Positions 1-12,480 of a stretch of 64,000 nt of DNA are shown here, piece after piece. Origin of the DNA: Misgurnus anguillicaudatus. Its lineage: Eukaryota > Chordata > Actinopteri > Cypriniformes > Cobitidae. The stretch lies in assembly GCF_027580225.2 (NCBI RefSeq), contig NC_073353.2:33299501-33363500 (forward strand). The letters are read 5' to 3'. The notes under the pieces are model-generated. The model saw only the letters and a list, made by a program, of their open reading frames with translations, had not been told where the DNA came from and did not search any database. A program made the translations under genes and the position numbers. Numbering within the stretch: position 1 is the first letter of the stretch; every line of letters begins with the position of its first letter.

Positions 1-260
1 CTTGTACAAAACTTTATAGTACTTTTTCTGTCGCTACCCCCAAAGGTTCGTTTTTGTATCTTTATGGATATACAATACAAGGACCTATTGTGTACTTTAA
101 GGAACAATTTTGTACCGGTAAATTTTATGGTTACCAAGCCGTGTTAACTGTACCTTTTAAAGTTACACAATATATCCTTAAGGTACAATAATGTTCCCCA
201 AAAGGTACAATATTTTATTATGTTTAGTATACCTGCAAAGGTACAAAACAGAACTTAATG
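1..260. repeat. Truncated transposon relic rich in GGTAC/GTACAA motifs
   Basis: AT-rich sequence with many scattered GTAC-containing words (for example AAGGTACAA). A block near 30-60 resembles the terminal sequence of the TIR element at 16792-18480. It is cut by the window edge. Assignment is by resemblance only. Confidence 0.35.
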
Positions 261-261
261 C

Positions 262-522
262 TGCTTACGCACCAAACGTAAAGCATTACATTCCTCACTC
301 TAGATTACTCACAGGATTTAACTTTGTGTCATGCAAAATTTTCGCTTGAGTTGAACTTGCATGAAGACGCGTTTGAGGCGTATAGCGCATGTTTTCGTGG
401 CAATCGCGCCGCCCAGTTCGCATCATTTGCATCGCAGGTTCGCATCTATTTGCGTCTTTGCATTGACTTTGTATGTAAACTACTCGCAAATCACTGAATT
501 CGTGTTTGGTGTGTATGCCTCA
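262..522. repeat. Short TIR element (MITE)
   Basis: Ends carry inverted copies of a GCATACACACCAAACAC-like sequence (near 265-282 and 500-520). Its internal sequence recurs at about 32981-33100. The short open frames here are repeat sequence. Confidence 0.55.
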
Positions 523-1664
523 TTAGGTCTTTACTTTTATTTCTGACAGTGCATGCTCGAATGGAAGCCAGCACCTCTCATACTGACCTATGTTCAGTTT
601 GTAATGGAACCAATTTATTTGTTTTGTTGTGTTGTGCACCTCTCAAAATCTATGGTGGATTGTTTTTTTTCCGGTTTCTCCCATTTACTGTTTTAACAGT
701 AAATGGAAAAGACCAGGTACATTGGATCATATTTGATAAATGGCTGATATGTGCCTTCAGCTCAAACAAAATCATCTCTCATACTGAAGAAGACAGAGAG
801 ATGCTACGGTAATATCTGTGTGGCCAGAAGGACAGTGATATAACAGGCTAAAATTTGTCTCTGTAATTGTATCACTGTTCCATTATGCGAGTGTACGTCA
901 GAGACAGGACAGCTCTTACTTTGTGATAAATGTCTGTGATGGATCATCTTGCTATTTGATCTGGCAGGATCTTTAAAGAGACCGTCCAGGTTTAATACAA
1001 GTCAGGCTATATTAACAGCATTTGTGTCCATTTTCACAAAAGTCATTTTGTAAGGTGCCCAGGTTGAAAAACACTCTTTCAATGTCACGACTAGAAATTC
1101 GGATAAACGAGGTCAGTTTTGCATCGTATGTGCAAGGAAGGATATTAAAACAAGTCTGTTAATAATTAGTACGCCTTATAAACCTATTGTTTTGTATCAG
1201 GATGCTGGTCATTCATCTATCAAAACAAAGAAAATACATTGTTTTACACATTTCCACAGGACAAAGAACCTCAGAAATCATGGTTTGTTAAAATGAGAAT
1301 GGACATATGATCTAATTTTGAGATAAGAGCAGCGCAATGTGTACATAAAATCTGTTTTGGTATTAGGCTGTTGGCTAATCACTAATTTTTAATGTACATA
1401 TCTCCAATTCTTACAGATTACAAAAAACCAAGGCATAAATAGGTTAAAAACTTTTCTCCTGTAAGTGTTTTAAACATCTTGGTTGCGCTGGTTCCAGTAG
1501 TGTATATTCATGATAAAGAATTGATCCAATTATATTTTAGCCAGCGGCTGACATCATATGTTTCCAGGGTCAAAGAAATCTGCCTAGGCCTTCAGAACGA
1601 ACAGTGCAGGCGCCTTTAGCTTAAGATAAATGGCAATGAAATCATTGCATTAACCTATTAGATT
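523..1664. other. Intergenic, no gene recognised
   Basis: AT-rich sequence with short open frames only. Part of it may be decayed sequence of the hAT-like element whose 3' coding end lies at 1665-2132; I could not align it. Confidence 0.4.
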
Positions 1665-2132
1665 TTGAGTTGGTGTCATTGGCACCATAGCAGGCTAACA
1701 ATGACGTCAGCATTTTCACGTCATTTGATTGGATTGACCCCCAGATGTTTTAAAAACATAGCGGAAAAAATTCCTGCGAGCGTTCTCCAGCTTAACGCAG
1801 AGTCACGTAACACTATTCGATCTGTCCCGGATAAAAACAGAACTGACTGTAATGTATGCTATGACTTCCTTCAGCATAAAAATCTGTGTGAGAGCATGTG
1901 ACAGCTGTATGCATTGACATGTTTGGCAGTGACTATTCCTGTGTCCACTGCTTTGGTCAAACGGACATTCTTAGCCCTACAACGAATCAAGACTTATGCC
2001 AGAAATACTACTGGACAGTCTCGACTTTTAGCATTAGCCTCTATGGCGATAGAAAAGGACTTCTTGTTGTACAACAGAGTGATTGAACTCTTCTTGAGAA
2101 AAGAAATGAGGATGGATTTTGTTTATAAATAA
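1665..2132 (+). pseudogene. hAT-like transposase C-terminal fragment (broken)
   Basis: A single frame interrupted by TGA at 1899-1901. The part after the stop reads TIPVSTALVKRTFLALQRIK, then ARNTTGQ, IEKD and LRKEMRMDFVYK, ending at TAA. This matches the C-terminal dimerisation domain of hAT transposases and ZMYM-type relatives (usual core: TIPVSTAxxERSFSxL). The conserved E-R-S-F is degenerate (K-R-T-F). No catalytic region was found, so this is a dead fragment. Confidence 0.7.
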
Positions 2133-2911
2133 TCCACATGCTAATTTGTTGAGTTTAATTCCTTTTATTTAGTAAGCAAATAATATTTGTAAAATGTACA
2201 TTTTGTGAATATCACTTTTTTAATAGTAAACTCTTTGCAGTATCCTTGAACAGTAGACTGTCAACAAAGTAATTTGTTATACTTGTAAGATTGTTCAAGA
2301 ACCATTTATGCGATTTCTTTAGCAAAAAGACCTCATTTCAAATACCTTTCAAACGGGTTTCTTGTATAATATTCGCTGCATCTCATTTTGTGGTGTTTTT
2401 AATAAAGTAAAATTTGACTGTTATTCCTTGAGGTGTAAAATACAGTAATTTCTATTTCTATTGACGTAACTTCATAATGATACTGTAGTATTATGAGATG
2501 GATTAATTCAGATAGGACACCACTGAAGTCCTAGGTGTGAAATGCACGGACCGCCACTGCCATAATCTGAGATGACAATGGAGCTGTTTGTTGCAAGGAA
2601 AACCATCCACAATCACAACAGCTCTTTTTATGCACTCAGACCATTAACCTCCCAGCTTCAGTTACTGTAAGGGATGATTAAGCCAGATTTGCTTCGATCA
2701 TTTTTTGCAGAGTGTCTCCAAGGCACCAGCAGGCTCTTAGAGAACCATCTGCTGTGGATTTATGACATTTCGCAGTGGAAAACAAATTGCTTTGTTTTCA
2801 TATTGCTGTATTTTGTTTCCTCTTTAGGATTATTCAGGTGATTGTTCCCCCAAAACTTTATGGATGTCAAGTGGGGTGTAATACCCAGTTGTCCAAATTC
2901 ATAGCAGGATC
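2133..2911. other. Intergenic; low-AT block may be conserved non-coding
   Basis: No gene. About 2520-2780 is less AT-rich and shows no resemblance to other repeats in the window, so it could be unique or regulatory sequence. Confidence 0.3.
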
Positions 2912-3519
2912 TTAAAGAACAAGTTCGGTATTATACAATTAAAGCTCTGTTTTCAGATTGTTTATGATGAAATAGAACGGTTTTTGACATATGCGGCTGC
3001 CCCGAGAATTCTCGGGTGTTTGTTGTTTCACCTCCCACCTCTCACCTCTATAATGGCTGTATAGGTGCACAGGAACAATCCTTCCTAAAATGCATTAAAC
3101 TTTCGTTTACAAAGACGTGAAACTCACCGAGTGGTCAGGGGTGTTCACTGATATGCTCACACAAAAATTGCTGCAAAAGATGCTTTCTAACAGGTGTTTT
3201 AGCATTCGTTGTAAACTTGTGGACCTATTTTTCCAAACGCCTCACACCCGTACATTCTTCCGTTGAAAGCTTGAATAATAGACACTCCAGACCAGTTGGT
3301 GGCGATAATCCACCTTTGCCAATTGCAAGAATACAAACAAAGTTCCCGGTGCTGAGTAATACCGTAGCATAGAGCATAGAGGTGGGAGGTGATACAAGAA
3401 ACACCCGAAAATTCTCGGGCCAGCATCATATGTCCAAATATCAGTCAAAACTGTTCTATTTCATCATAAACAATCTGAAAACAGGGCTTTAAGTGTAAAA
3501 TACCGAACTTGTCCTTTAA
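2912..3519. repeat. TTAA-flanked TIR element (MITE)
   Basis: Inverted ends TTAAAGAACAAGTTCGGTAT (2912) and the complementary ATACCGAACTTGTCCTTTAA (ending 3519). The inverted similarity extends well inward, including CGAGAATTCTCG-type blocks near 3002 and 3408. TTAA at both ends suggests piggyBac-like target preference. Confidence 0.8.
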
Positions 3520-4281
3520 GTATGCGTGCATACTGTCTAGGTTGACCATGTGATACTGTGATGCAGGCCCAGCCGCAGAATGAAATGACTGAGGGGGCAC
3601 GTGAAATTTTAAGGGGGCTTAACTTTAAACCAAAAAACACACATAGAATGCTTGCTTTCAGCAGATTTTGGAATGCAGCATTTTAGTAAAGCACAATATT
3701 TGTACTAGTATACTGCACGGCTAACCAAACAGAGAAAACTAATAAAATTGTAACTTTAAATTTCGATAAAAAAATCATAATATTAATAAATCTTACCTTT
3801 TCAGAAGATCTGCAATCTGCTTGTTTTTGTATTGAATTTTTTCATTAACACACAGTGTATGCTTACTGAAATAATATCATAGCGCATATCATAAGTCATA
3901 ACCCGGATAATAGCGCAGATAATTGTTGGATAAACCCCTATCCTTTCCATATATACAAATTTTGGGGGAAAATGTAACTCACAAAAGATTATCGTTTTAT
4001 TACATACAGTAATTGTTACCATGAATCAAGGTTACAAAAGTTTAGCATTTTACATACATTATTATTTTGTGAATAACACAAATCATGAATGCACGTTTAT
4101 CCTTTCCTGTCCAATCATCTTTTAGTGCTATTATTCATCTGTACTTCATTAGCCAGTCGGAGACTCATAGCCCTGTTGCATATAAAAAAAGAAAATAGCA
4201 AAACCTAAATGGATTTTCTTTATATTTTTTGTTTATTTTAGTTAGTAAAAACACAATACAGTTGCTTTAGTTATATTTAGC
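3520..4281. other. Intergenic, AT-rich, no gene recognised
   Basis: No coding similarity. About 3570-3620 (a G-rich run) and 4282 onward (GTGGCGGCCGGTGACTTC) may be decayed ends of a transposon that includes the helicase fragment. Confidence 0.35.
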
Positions 4282-4708
4282 AGTGGCGGCCGGTGACTTC
4301 TTTTTCGAGGGCGCACGATGCGAAGTTCATCACAACATGTATGTAGCCCGTCATGTATGTCGTTCCTAATTTCAAAATATGTGTTTGGCACGTCGAGTGA
4401 TCCTGTGTGCATCACATATCTTGTCAAAATAAGTGCCTGCAGCAGACGCGTCTACATAGCCTGTGTGCCAGCCGATCTTAGCCCCACCAACAACATTTTA
4501 AAAGACGGGAAGATCGGTCTGGGGTTTTTCTTGTTGAGGAGCTACTATGCGAGACCCAAAGCTGGTAGACCAATCAAATTGTCAGGGCGGCTTTATACGA
4601 TGATGGACAGATGATCAACAGTAACATAACCAACCACGTCACCAAAGAGCGCGTGTGTTGAATCTATTTACAACGAAATGGCAGCCGCTGTAGAATTCAG
4701 ATAAAAAT

Positions 4709-5079
4709 GTGGATTCTGACATTGAGTCTGTTCTAAAAGATATTGTCAGAGCATTGATTTTAAAAGAGGAACAGAGAAACGCGATCAAGGCATTTGTTGA
4801 TCAGAAAGATGTTTTTACCGTCCTTTCTACAGGATTCTGCAAAAGTTGGTCGCACTTATGGAGGACCAATTTAAAGAAGCAACTGAAATGGTTATCAGGG
4901 CGAAGCAACTCGGCGTGCACGACGAGATGGATATAATTAGCCGTCTTTGCCAGCTTCTTTTCGGAACCCCGGAATCGTGGCTGCTTAATAAGTGGAGGGA
5001 CATGCTAGGCTCCTATATTTTTCAAGCAAACGTAATTTGTATCGTCGTGGATGAAGTTCACCTAACGTACAAATGGTAA
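4709..5079 (+). pseudogene. RecQ-like SF2 helicase fragment, transposon-derived (broken)
   Basis: Two frames joined by a shift near 4840-4850. Frame 1 has LILKEEQRNAIKAF and a degenerate Walker A (STGFCKS, G to C). Frame 2 has VALMEDQFKEA, then QLLFGTPESWLLNKWRDMLG and a DEVH box (IVVDEVHLTYKW). This is the ATPase lobe of RecQ-type helicases. Sequence between motif I and Ia is missing, and the copy stops after motif II. Helicases of this kind are carried by some fish DNA transposons, so I infer a TE relic rather than a host gene. Confidence 0.65.
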
Positions 5080-5889
5080 GAGATAGTCTTACTGAATGAC
5101 TTAGTAAATACTTAATGTTGTGATATAAATGAAATGTTGTAAACATAGTAGGTGTTGATGTACGTTCGCTAACTCAAGCTAGCGTCTACAGGGTTTATGA
5201 TAAAAAAGACGCTCGCGTTTGCCAGATACTTCCATAATCTCATGCGTAATCAGAGTTTATTGTTAAGGGAGTGTCTTTTGTGTGTATTTTGTGAACATGA
5301 GCATCTCTTTTATCTTAAATGGTTTTGATGCGTGTGCAGCAGGGACTAATTTTGACAAAACTTTTTGTAAGGCACAGTCTTCTTTTTCTCCATGTTGTAT
5401 AACAAACTGGTCCTTGATTTATCTGTGACTGTTATCCTTTTAATCCAAACACAGAATGATAATCTCATCCCAAAGCCTTCTGGACTCTTCTCCTCAGCCT
5501 GACACGTTGCAAATGATTATGTGTTCAGGGAGGCAGAAGTCTTTTTGTTTGAATTGTGTGTGTGTTAAATTAATAAGCTAGCTGTATGCTGCTCTCTGTA
5601 TTCAGACATAATGGTGTCTGTCTGGCTTCATCTCAAGCCTGTATTACATTTGCCTGGACCAGAATATAATTCACCCCAAAATCACCTTTGCCTGTATTAT
5701 TATATATTCCATGAAGCGCTATGTATGCTTGCAGAATGTCTGACCTTAGGTTTTTTACAATGAAAGTGGATGATGGTATTGCTGGGCTTCAAAATGCCAA
5801 AAAACAACAACAAACAGTAAATATTTTATAAGAGTCCAGCTTATGCTATCACACTATTTGTCTTGTTTTGCATTAGAAATATCAGGTCA
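5080..5889. other. Intergenic, no gene recognised
   Basis: No coding similarity or clear repeat structure. 5450-5720 is moderately complex sequence without a match elsewhere in the window. Confidence 0.35.
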
Positions 5890-6723
5890 GTTTTAAAAAG
5901 TCAATACTTCATTTTACGCAAAATCTGATATCTGCCATGTTATTCTGTCATCTTTTCTCCCTTTTTTCCAAATCGCAACAAACGGCAGTCCTCCTTCTCT
6001 GCAGAATGCAATAAATTTAACCAATCACAGCACACCATTCCACGCATTGTTAACAATAATGGTAGCGCTTTGAATACACACAGAATCCTAGTTTTCCTCA
6101 TCTACTTTGTACTTCGTGATCAACAAACAAACAAACAAAAAATAGTCGTAAGGCATCAAAACCTAATAATTTACATGAAAGCACTCGGGCGAAGGAAAAA
6201 TGCCGGCTGTTGCTTGTTCTCACACGACAGCATCAAGCTTCTGTCATGCTAACACATTGACCACAGGGGATCTTATTAAAAACTTTCCATTATTTTACTC
6301 AAAATCAATGAAAATCGAGCAGAACCAAAACATTTTACAGCTGATCGCTGTCAAAAGAAGTTCAGCGACGACGTCCCATGATGACAGCAGCAAAGATTAA
6401 TGTTTATGTTTTTAATCATTGTATACCACTAGTCAACTAAATGAATATAACATGGCAAAGATGAATGCACATTTATATATTGATTTAATAGATTTAAAGC
6501 ATTTTGGAAAAAAATGGATTTATTGCTTTTTGCGGAAAAAAAACCCCAACAAATCTTTAAAAAACAAATTATAGATTTGAATTTTTAATGTTATTATAAC
6601 CTAAAGATGCTATGTGAAAGTTTGTGACAGAAAAAAGTGGTTTCATCTTGTCACTTTCTTGGTATAGAAAACACAAATTGGTAAAAATGGATTTATTGCA
6701 TTTTGAAACCAAACTCTTAATTT
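5890..6723. repeat. Interspersed DNA element, family also at 41737 and 53309
   Basis: Shares long blocks, in reverse orientation, with 41737-42382 and 53309-53749 (for example ATTTATTGCATTTTG...ACCAAACTC at the right end and a CTTCGTGATCAACAAACA block near 6112). Likely a non-autonomous DNA transposon. The short open frames here are shadows. Confidence 0.65.
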
Positions 6724-7089
6724 GCAATGGTGCAGCACTGGCCTGATCAGGCAAGTGACAGTGTCAACTGGCCCAAGCATCATTCATGTCGGCCCCAGGG
6801 CCATCGGGCTATTCTTATTGTCAAGCTTTGTTGTTTTATGTTAGTGTTATGTAAATATTATTGACATTTATACAATTAAAACCATAAAAAAACAGTTTAT
6901 TATATTGTTTATATACTTTAATATAGTTTCAATAAATATTATATTCTTATATTCTTTTTCTAACAAAATTTTAAGGTTGTTTTGATATTTTACTGCAAAC
7001 AACAACCAGAAAAATAATTAGCATGTAACAATTTGCCTGTTTCACTAAGAGAGGCGAATAAATAATGACAAAATGTAAATTTTAGGATG

Positions 7090-7325
7090 AACACAATACA
7101 ATGTTACAGGCCAGCCTGATCACATAAAAAAATGTGTACGTATTTTACCGAGTTGGCTAATTCGTAAGAATTCATATGAAGTAACGAAACCCCACCGTCA
7201 CAGGAGCAAATCGTAAAAAATGTCAAATGTGGTTGTACGAATAAATACAAATTAGCAACCTCATACATATGAATTGCCATGAGATAGCATTGGACAGGCA
7301 CCTTTAAATGTATTTAGTTCCAAGG
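7090..7325. repeat. Cyprinid-type repeat with TACGTATTTTACGAGTTGG core
   Basis: The same core (GTACGTATTTTACGAGTTGGC-like, and ATACATATGAATTGCCATGAGA) recurs inverted at about 24920-25120. Probably one MITE family. Confidence 0.6.
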
Positions 7326-9137
7326 CCAGTCTGATTTATTTGAATTGCTCTTGTTAAATGGAGTCGTGTTTGTTATTAAGCAGTGTTTGTAGGGCTTATG
7401 GTATTGCTGCACATTTCATTTGATGATTCCCCGGGGAGAAGGGAATGGGAGTCCCTGCCGAACCAGCCATGGTGTGTTTTCAACATAAGTGTAAGTCCTT
7501 TACTGGAGAGACCGGTTCCTGAAAGACGATTCGCTGCTTGCTTTAATCACTTCAACATATCTCTCATGTTGTGTACAGTATATATAGCAAGCCATTCACA
7601 TTAAGATGGGCAGCCATTATTTAACTGCCTGCTGGGTGTAAAGGGTTTTGGAGACAGGGGTGTTCAGAGAGGGCTGTGTTTTGAAAAGTGCAAAAATGAG
7701 TCATTCTGAGAATCAAACTGGTATGAGATGCTATCACATTGCAGTTTTGCCTCCTCTGCTTTTTGGTTGTGTCTGTATACAGGCAAAAATGGTTCTTCTA
7801 TGGCATCATGAAGCACCTTTATTTTTAGGAGTGTGACTATTTCTTTATAAATGATAAAGAGAACGAAAATTAAAAATTCTTCTATATTTACTCATTCTCA
7901 TGTCGTTACAAACCTGTATACATTTATTTGTTCTGATAACAACAAAAGGAAAAATTTTGAGGAATTCTTGCAACCAAACCGAACAGAAGCTCCATTGACA
8001 TCCATAGTAGGAAAAATAATACTATGGAAGTCAATGAGGCCTCTGATAGGTTTTCTTACAAACATTCCTCTAAATATCTTCCTTTAACCAAAAATTGTAT
8101 CATTATTTATTCAACATCATATTTTGTATTCCCTGCTTGACTTTGTTAAACACAATCTTTAAGAAGATGGCACAATGTTAAGGACTAAGAGACCCCTGTC
8201 ACCATTCACTTTTACTGTATATAATGAAAGAGCAGTGCTGATATTCTTTATCTTTTATGATCCACATTAAAAAATTATATGGATTTGGAAAATAATGTAG
8301 ATGTGTAAATGATGCCAGTTGTGTCTTCATGATCAATTTCATAAAATCAACAGAAGAGGAAAAGAGATAACTAGATGGCATTCTTAGGTAGCGACCAGTG
8401 AGAGACACATGGATAAACTTTATAAAGTAGGGAAAGTGTTTACATGATGTGAGATTAGGTCAATTGGAATCTGAGAAATATTGATTTAAAGCCAAAGCAA
8501 AAAATCATCTCGGGCTGGATGCACAAGCTGAGCAAATGTTATTGAGATGAATGTTATAGCTCTTGTCTAGGCATATTATTTCATTCTAGCTAATACATAA
8601 GACCAAATGTACCAGGTGTCGACAGCAGTACACAACAATGAACGAAAAATAACCATGAGGATCATTATGGCCGCTAATGTGAATAATTCAGGGATTGTTT
8701 AGCTGTCTTGCTCTCTTACAACCCAACTTAATGTACCGCAGACAGATGCTTTTTGGACATGAGAAATAGCAATCCATTTCAACAGCACACAGTCCGTCTC
8801 TGCACCTTTCTGGGTGTGTTTTTGTTGAACGACATCCATGTACCGTATCTATAGAGTAATGGATTGCCATGCTCTCCTAAATGAAAGACCTTAAAATCAA
8901 TGTGCCCTCCTCCCACCCTTCTGCAGATGTCAAAGGAGTGAGATGCACGATAATTCATGATTTCATTATGCAAATTATGCAGCACATGATTGCCTCGGTC
9001 ATCTCATTAAGAATATTTGATTTCTGTCCAAGGAAGGTAAATTCTTACAAACCTTTAATAATACCTTAGTTAGCTTGCAATGGTGAATAAATAAATGAGA
9101 AAACAAGTAGACGCCTCAGGGGGAAGGGTAGTGTTTG
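7326..9137. other. Upstream intergenic DNA, no gene; candidate conserved block 8880-9030
   Basis: No coding similarity and no strong repeat signatures. 8880-9030 contains a POU-type octamer ATGCAAAT (near 8969) and several ATTA homeodomain cores, so it is a candidate enhancer by composition only. Confidence 0.3.
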
Positions 9138-9145
9138 TCAGTATG

Positions 9146-10294
9146 TAGAGCTGGGTATCGATTCAGATGTTCCAGGTCGATTCGATTTCGATTAACAAGC
9201 TGTCAAAACCATTCGATCTCGATTCGATTGCGATTTTCAGGCCAATTTTTATACTTGATTATCGATTCAATGAATATAGATTTAATACAAATACTATATT
9301 TATAAAAAAAGAACAGTGAAGAGGGTAGGGTTGCACCAATCGTTCGTAAGTTCTTACTTAAACTGGGACGTAAAGTCCAAACTAGAGGCTTAATAACTAC
9401 TAGCTAGTTTAAAACTAACTCTTTACTTTATTCGGTTGCACCATTTATTCTTAAGGCAGAAAGTAGCTACTAGGTCGTAAGCTCTCCGTAAAGTAATGCG
9501 TTGTCGCATAGAATGACGTCTAGTTTTCTTAACCCAATCACAAGCCTTATAATGGGTAAACAGGAAATAGTCTGAACAGTACGTAATTTCAAACTCATTC
9601 TTGACTCACCTAAACTGAAAGTTAAAAAAGACGTTAAAGCAAACGTTATCGAACTCAAAACATTACACTTTTAATTGAAAATATCTATTCCACACATGGA
9701 GGAGAAAATAAACAGGAAGAAATTTTAAATCTTATTTTAATTGATGGATACACAGAAAATTAAACAGTTCTTGAAAACTCGTTGACGAACTTTCGGCTCT
9801 TCATAATTAATTACGAGCTCATCGATGTAATATAATCTGGCTGACATCTTATTCCAATCGTTATTCATGGACGGAGGCTTCCGTAAATATTTAGTTACAA
9901 CCTATTGTTACGTTTAAGCTAAGTTTAATGGTGCAACGCAAAAATATTTAGTTTTGCGGAAGTTGTAACTTAGTGCCCATTTACTGTACGTCGTAACTTT
10001 TTATCTGAAGGTGGCATCAACATCAACGAAGCACCTAAACCGCCATATTAAGCACTGAATGAATGAATGACAGGCTCGCCTCTTGCTCCTTGCTAACATC
10101 GCGCAAGGCAAAAAAGAGGGTGACATCTAGTGAAGAAGACTAGTAATTAGATTAACGTTAATCTTACGTTATGTTTGTGGAAATAAATATGAAAAAAAAT
10201 TTGATTCGTGGCCTTTAAGAATAGATTTTGAATTGACCACGTAAAAAACAACAACAACGATTAATTAAAAAATCTATTTTTTTGCCCAGCCCTA
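9146..10294. mobile_element. hAT-type non-autonomous element with nested MITE
   Basis: Ends TAGAGCTGGGTA and TGCCCAGCCCTA are imperfect inverted repeats, flanked by perfect 8-bp target duplications TCAGTATG (9138-9145, 10295-10302), the hAT hallmark. Runs of TCGATTCGATT-like sequence follow the left end. A second element with GGTTGCACCA-type ends sits inside (about 9327-9938). No transposase is encoded. Confidence 0.85.
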
Positions 10295-10349
10295 TCAGTA
10301 TGTACTATATGCATGATGTTACAACCCATGCGTAAAATATGGACCAATG

Positions 10350-10512
10350 CACACTCTGAAAAATGTTGGGTTGTTATAACCCATGGTTGGGCAAATATTA
10401 GTTTGAACCAATCATTGGGTTATAAATCAACCTGTGCATACAGTAGGTTTATTTATAACCCACTATTTACCCAACCATGGGTTAAAACAACCCAATTAGT
10501 TTTTTAAAAATG
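10350..10512. repeat. Short palindromic MITE (GGGTTGTTATAACCC type)
   Basis: Inverted ends CACACTCTGAAAAATGTTGG and a complementary CCAATTAGTTTTTTAAAA-type end, with internal GGGTTATAACCCA-like repeats. A relative lies at 57652-57853. Confidence 0.65.
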
Positions 10513-10694
10513 CAGCTGCTGGTTGAAAAGGTAATATTTTACAATAAAGTTGTACTTGTTATCATTACAGGTAGTTAATGCATTAACATGAACTAGTGTT
10601 GTAGGACTCGAGGACTCTATTTTTTGATGGTCTTGGTCTTGTCTCAACTGTCTTTGGTCTCGGTCTTACTGTATCTTGGTTTCGGCCCCTCAAA

Positions 10695-11340
10695 GGGTGC
10701 GTCTCATTTCTCTGTCTTACCCCTTCCCTTTACCCCTTCCCCTCGGTTTTGTGCATTCATGTGAGGCAAAGTGGCGTCTCAATTCTCAGTTTGATCAAGG
10801 GCTAGGGCCAAGGCGTAGGGATACATAGCCCTTGAAACGAAGTGTGATAAGGACCACACTTAAAAGAGAGGGGTAAACTTTAAAGTAGGAGAGCCGGCAT
10901 CAAGATGTTTTATGGCTGAACATCGAACTGTGAAGGAGTCGCACAAATGAAAGTAAAGTTATTTTCGGAAGTTTAATTGATATTATATTACGACACTCAT
11001 GTTTTATGATACTTCAATAAAATGTTCAAGTGGTTTTAATTGTAATGTTTTTGTTTTGAATCGCTAGTTAAGGCGCCAGCTATAGCAGCTAATTTATGCG
11101 CTATTTGTTGAGCTCAGCTCACAACCTGAGACGATGGCATCTTCTTTGTTTATGTCAACGCTTGTCTGTTTACATAGCAGCCAGTTAGCGGCAAGGGAAG
11201 GTGACGCAAACGGTAATCGAGTGGTGTCTCATTTTTTTAGACGAACGATCTGTCTTACCCTTTCACTCGGTTTCGAGGGGCAAGGGGAAGACGAAGACAA
11301 AGGGGAAGGGGTAAGGCAAAGAAATAAGATTGGCCCAAAG
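10695..11340. repeat. TIR element with TTACCCCTTCCCCTT-type ends
   Basis: About 45-bp inverted repeats: GTGCGTCTCATTTCTCTGTC... near 10695-10745 and its complement near 11285-11335. No convincing coding content. Confidence 0.6.
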
Positions 11341-11884
11341 TCTTGGGCTGCGTTCGAAATCACATACTTTGACATTAGTACTACTACATTAGATGAAGTC
11401 GACCTTTCTCATCGACTTTTAAAACAGTAGGTACTATATAGTAATGAATATGGATAGTATTGAATATGGATAGTATTGAATGCTATGAATATTGAATAGT
11501 ATTGAATATTTATTCTATCCATGAGATACCCATAGAATGAATTCGGACGTACATACATCACATGACATACATCATCATAACAACAAGTTAGTCGTTAACT
11601 GAAATGACGTTAAACAATCACAATTTAACCACAAGGGACAGGTGTTTAATATATATATTTGCATTTGAATAGAGCCGCGTTACCGCTTTTAGGATCAGCT
11701 AATACATTTACTAAATTTTTCAAATACAACCTTATTGTAAAGTTTATTGTTTGAGTTAACCTAAAAATGTCCATATTTAACCCAACCATGACTTGAACAA
11801 TCAGTATACAGTAGGTTAATTTATAGGTTGGCTTTGTTCATACAGTATTTTACCCAGCAAAACAACCAGGGCTTCTTTTAAAAG
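11341..11884. other. Upstream intergenic DNA with tandem GAATATGGATAGTATT motif
   Basis: A short cluster of GAATATGGATAGTATTGAAT-type repeats (11443-11520) and fragments of the AACCCAACCATG MITE family (11757-11870). No gene. Confidence 0.4.
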
Positions 11885-12480
11885 TACAGTTAGGGTTCCC
11901 ACGGGTCCTTGAAATCCTTGAAAGTTTGTGAATCTGGGGAAAAATATATATCATAAAAATTCTAGATTTTTTTAGCATGTGCTAAACTGTTCGCATTAAA
12001 TGCTAATATCTGCTGTATGCAAATGTTGATTCCTACCAAAATGCTTTTTTGCATAGTTGTGTTTGACAGATGAAAACGTCTCGGGTTACGTACTATATGT
12101 AACTGTTGTTCCCTGAGAAGGGAACGAAATGCTGCGTCTCCCTTGCCATTCTTCCTGCATCCCTGTAACGCCGTCTTTGGCAATATTTAAGATCCCGCCT
12201 CACCCTGTCTTTGTTGTTAAGCCTCACCATTGGTTAAATTTGGTATACACATTCAGATGCACTTACCCCTGGAGGCGTCCCAAAAATGTCACCACAGTGA
12301 CGCAACACGAGTGCCCTCGAAAGTGAACTGTAACAATGTATCTTAAAAGGTAACACAATGTAACCTTGCTCTCACTTGAAAGTGTCCCCATATTTAGTCC
12401 TTGAATTTCAGGGTATTAGACCTGGAAAGTCCTTCAAAGGTCCTTGAATTTGAAGTTAACTAAGGTGTGGGGACCCTGTA
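11885..12480. repeat. TIR element (TACAGGGTTCCCAC type) with nested insert
   Basis: Ends TACAGTTAGGGTTCCCACGG and the complementary GTGTGGGGACCCTGTA, with inverted GTCCTTGAAATC-type blocks. A second repeat, recognisable by TTCCCTGAGAAGGGAACGAA, is nested at about 12075-12345. Confidence 0.7.

Noticed and set aside
4318..4614. 98-codon open frame, + strand
   Set aside because: No similarity recognised; in the probable TE region upstream of the helicase fragment.
11134..11430. 98-codon open frame, + strand
   Set aside because: Overlaps the TIR element 10695-11340 and continues into non-conserved sequence; no domain.
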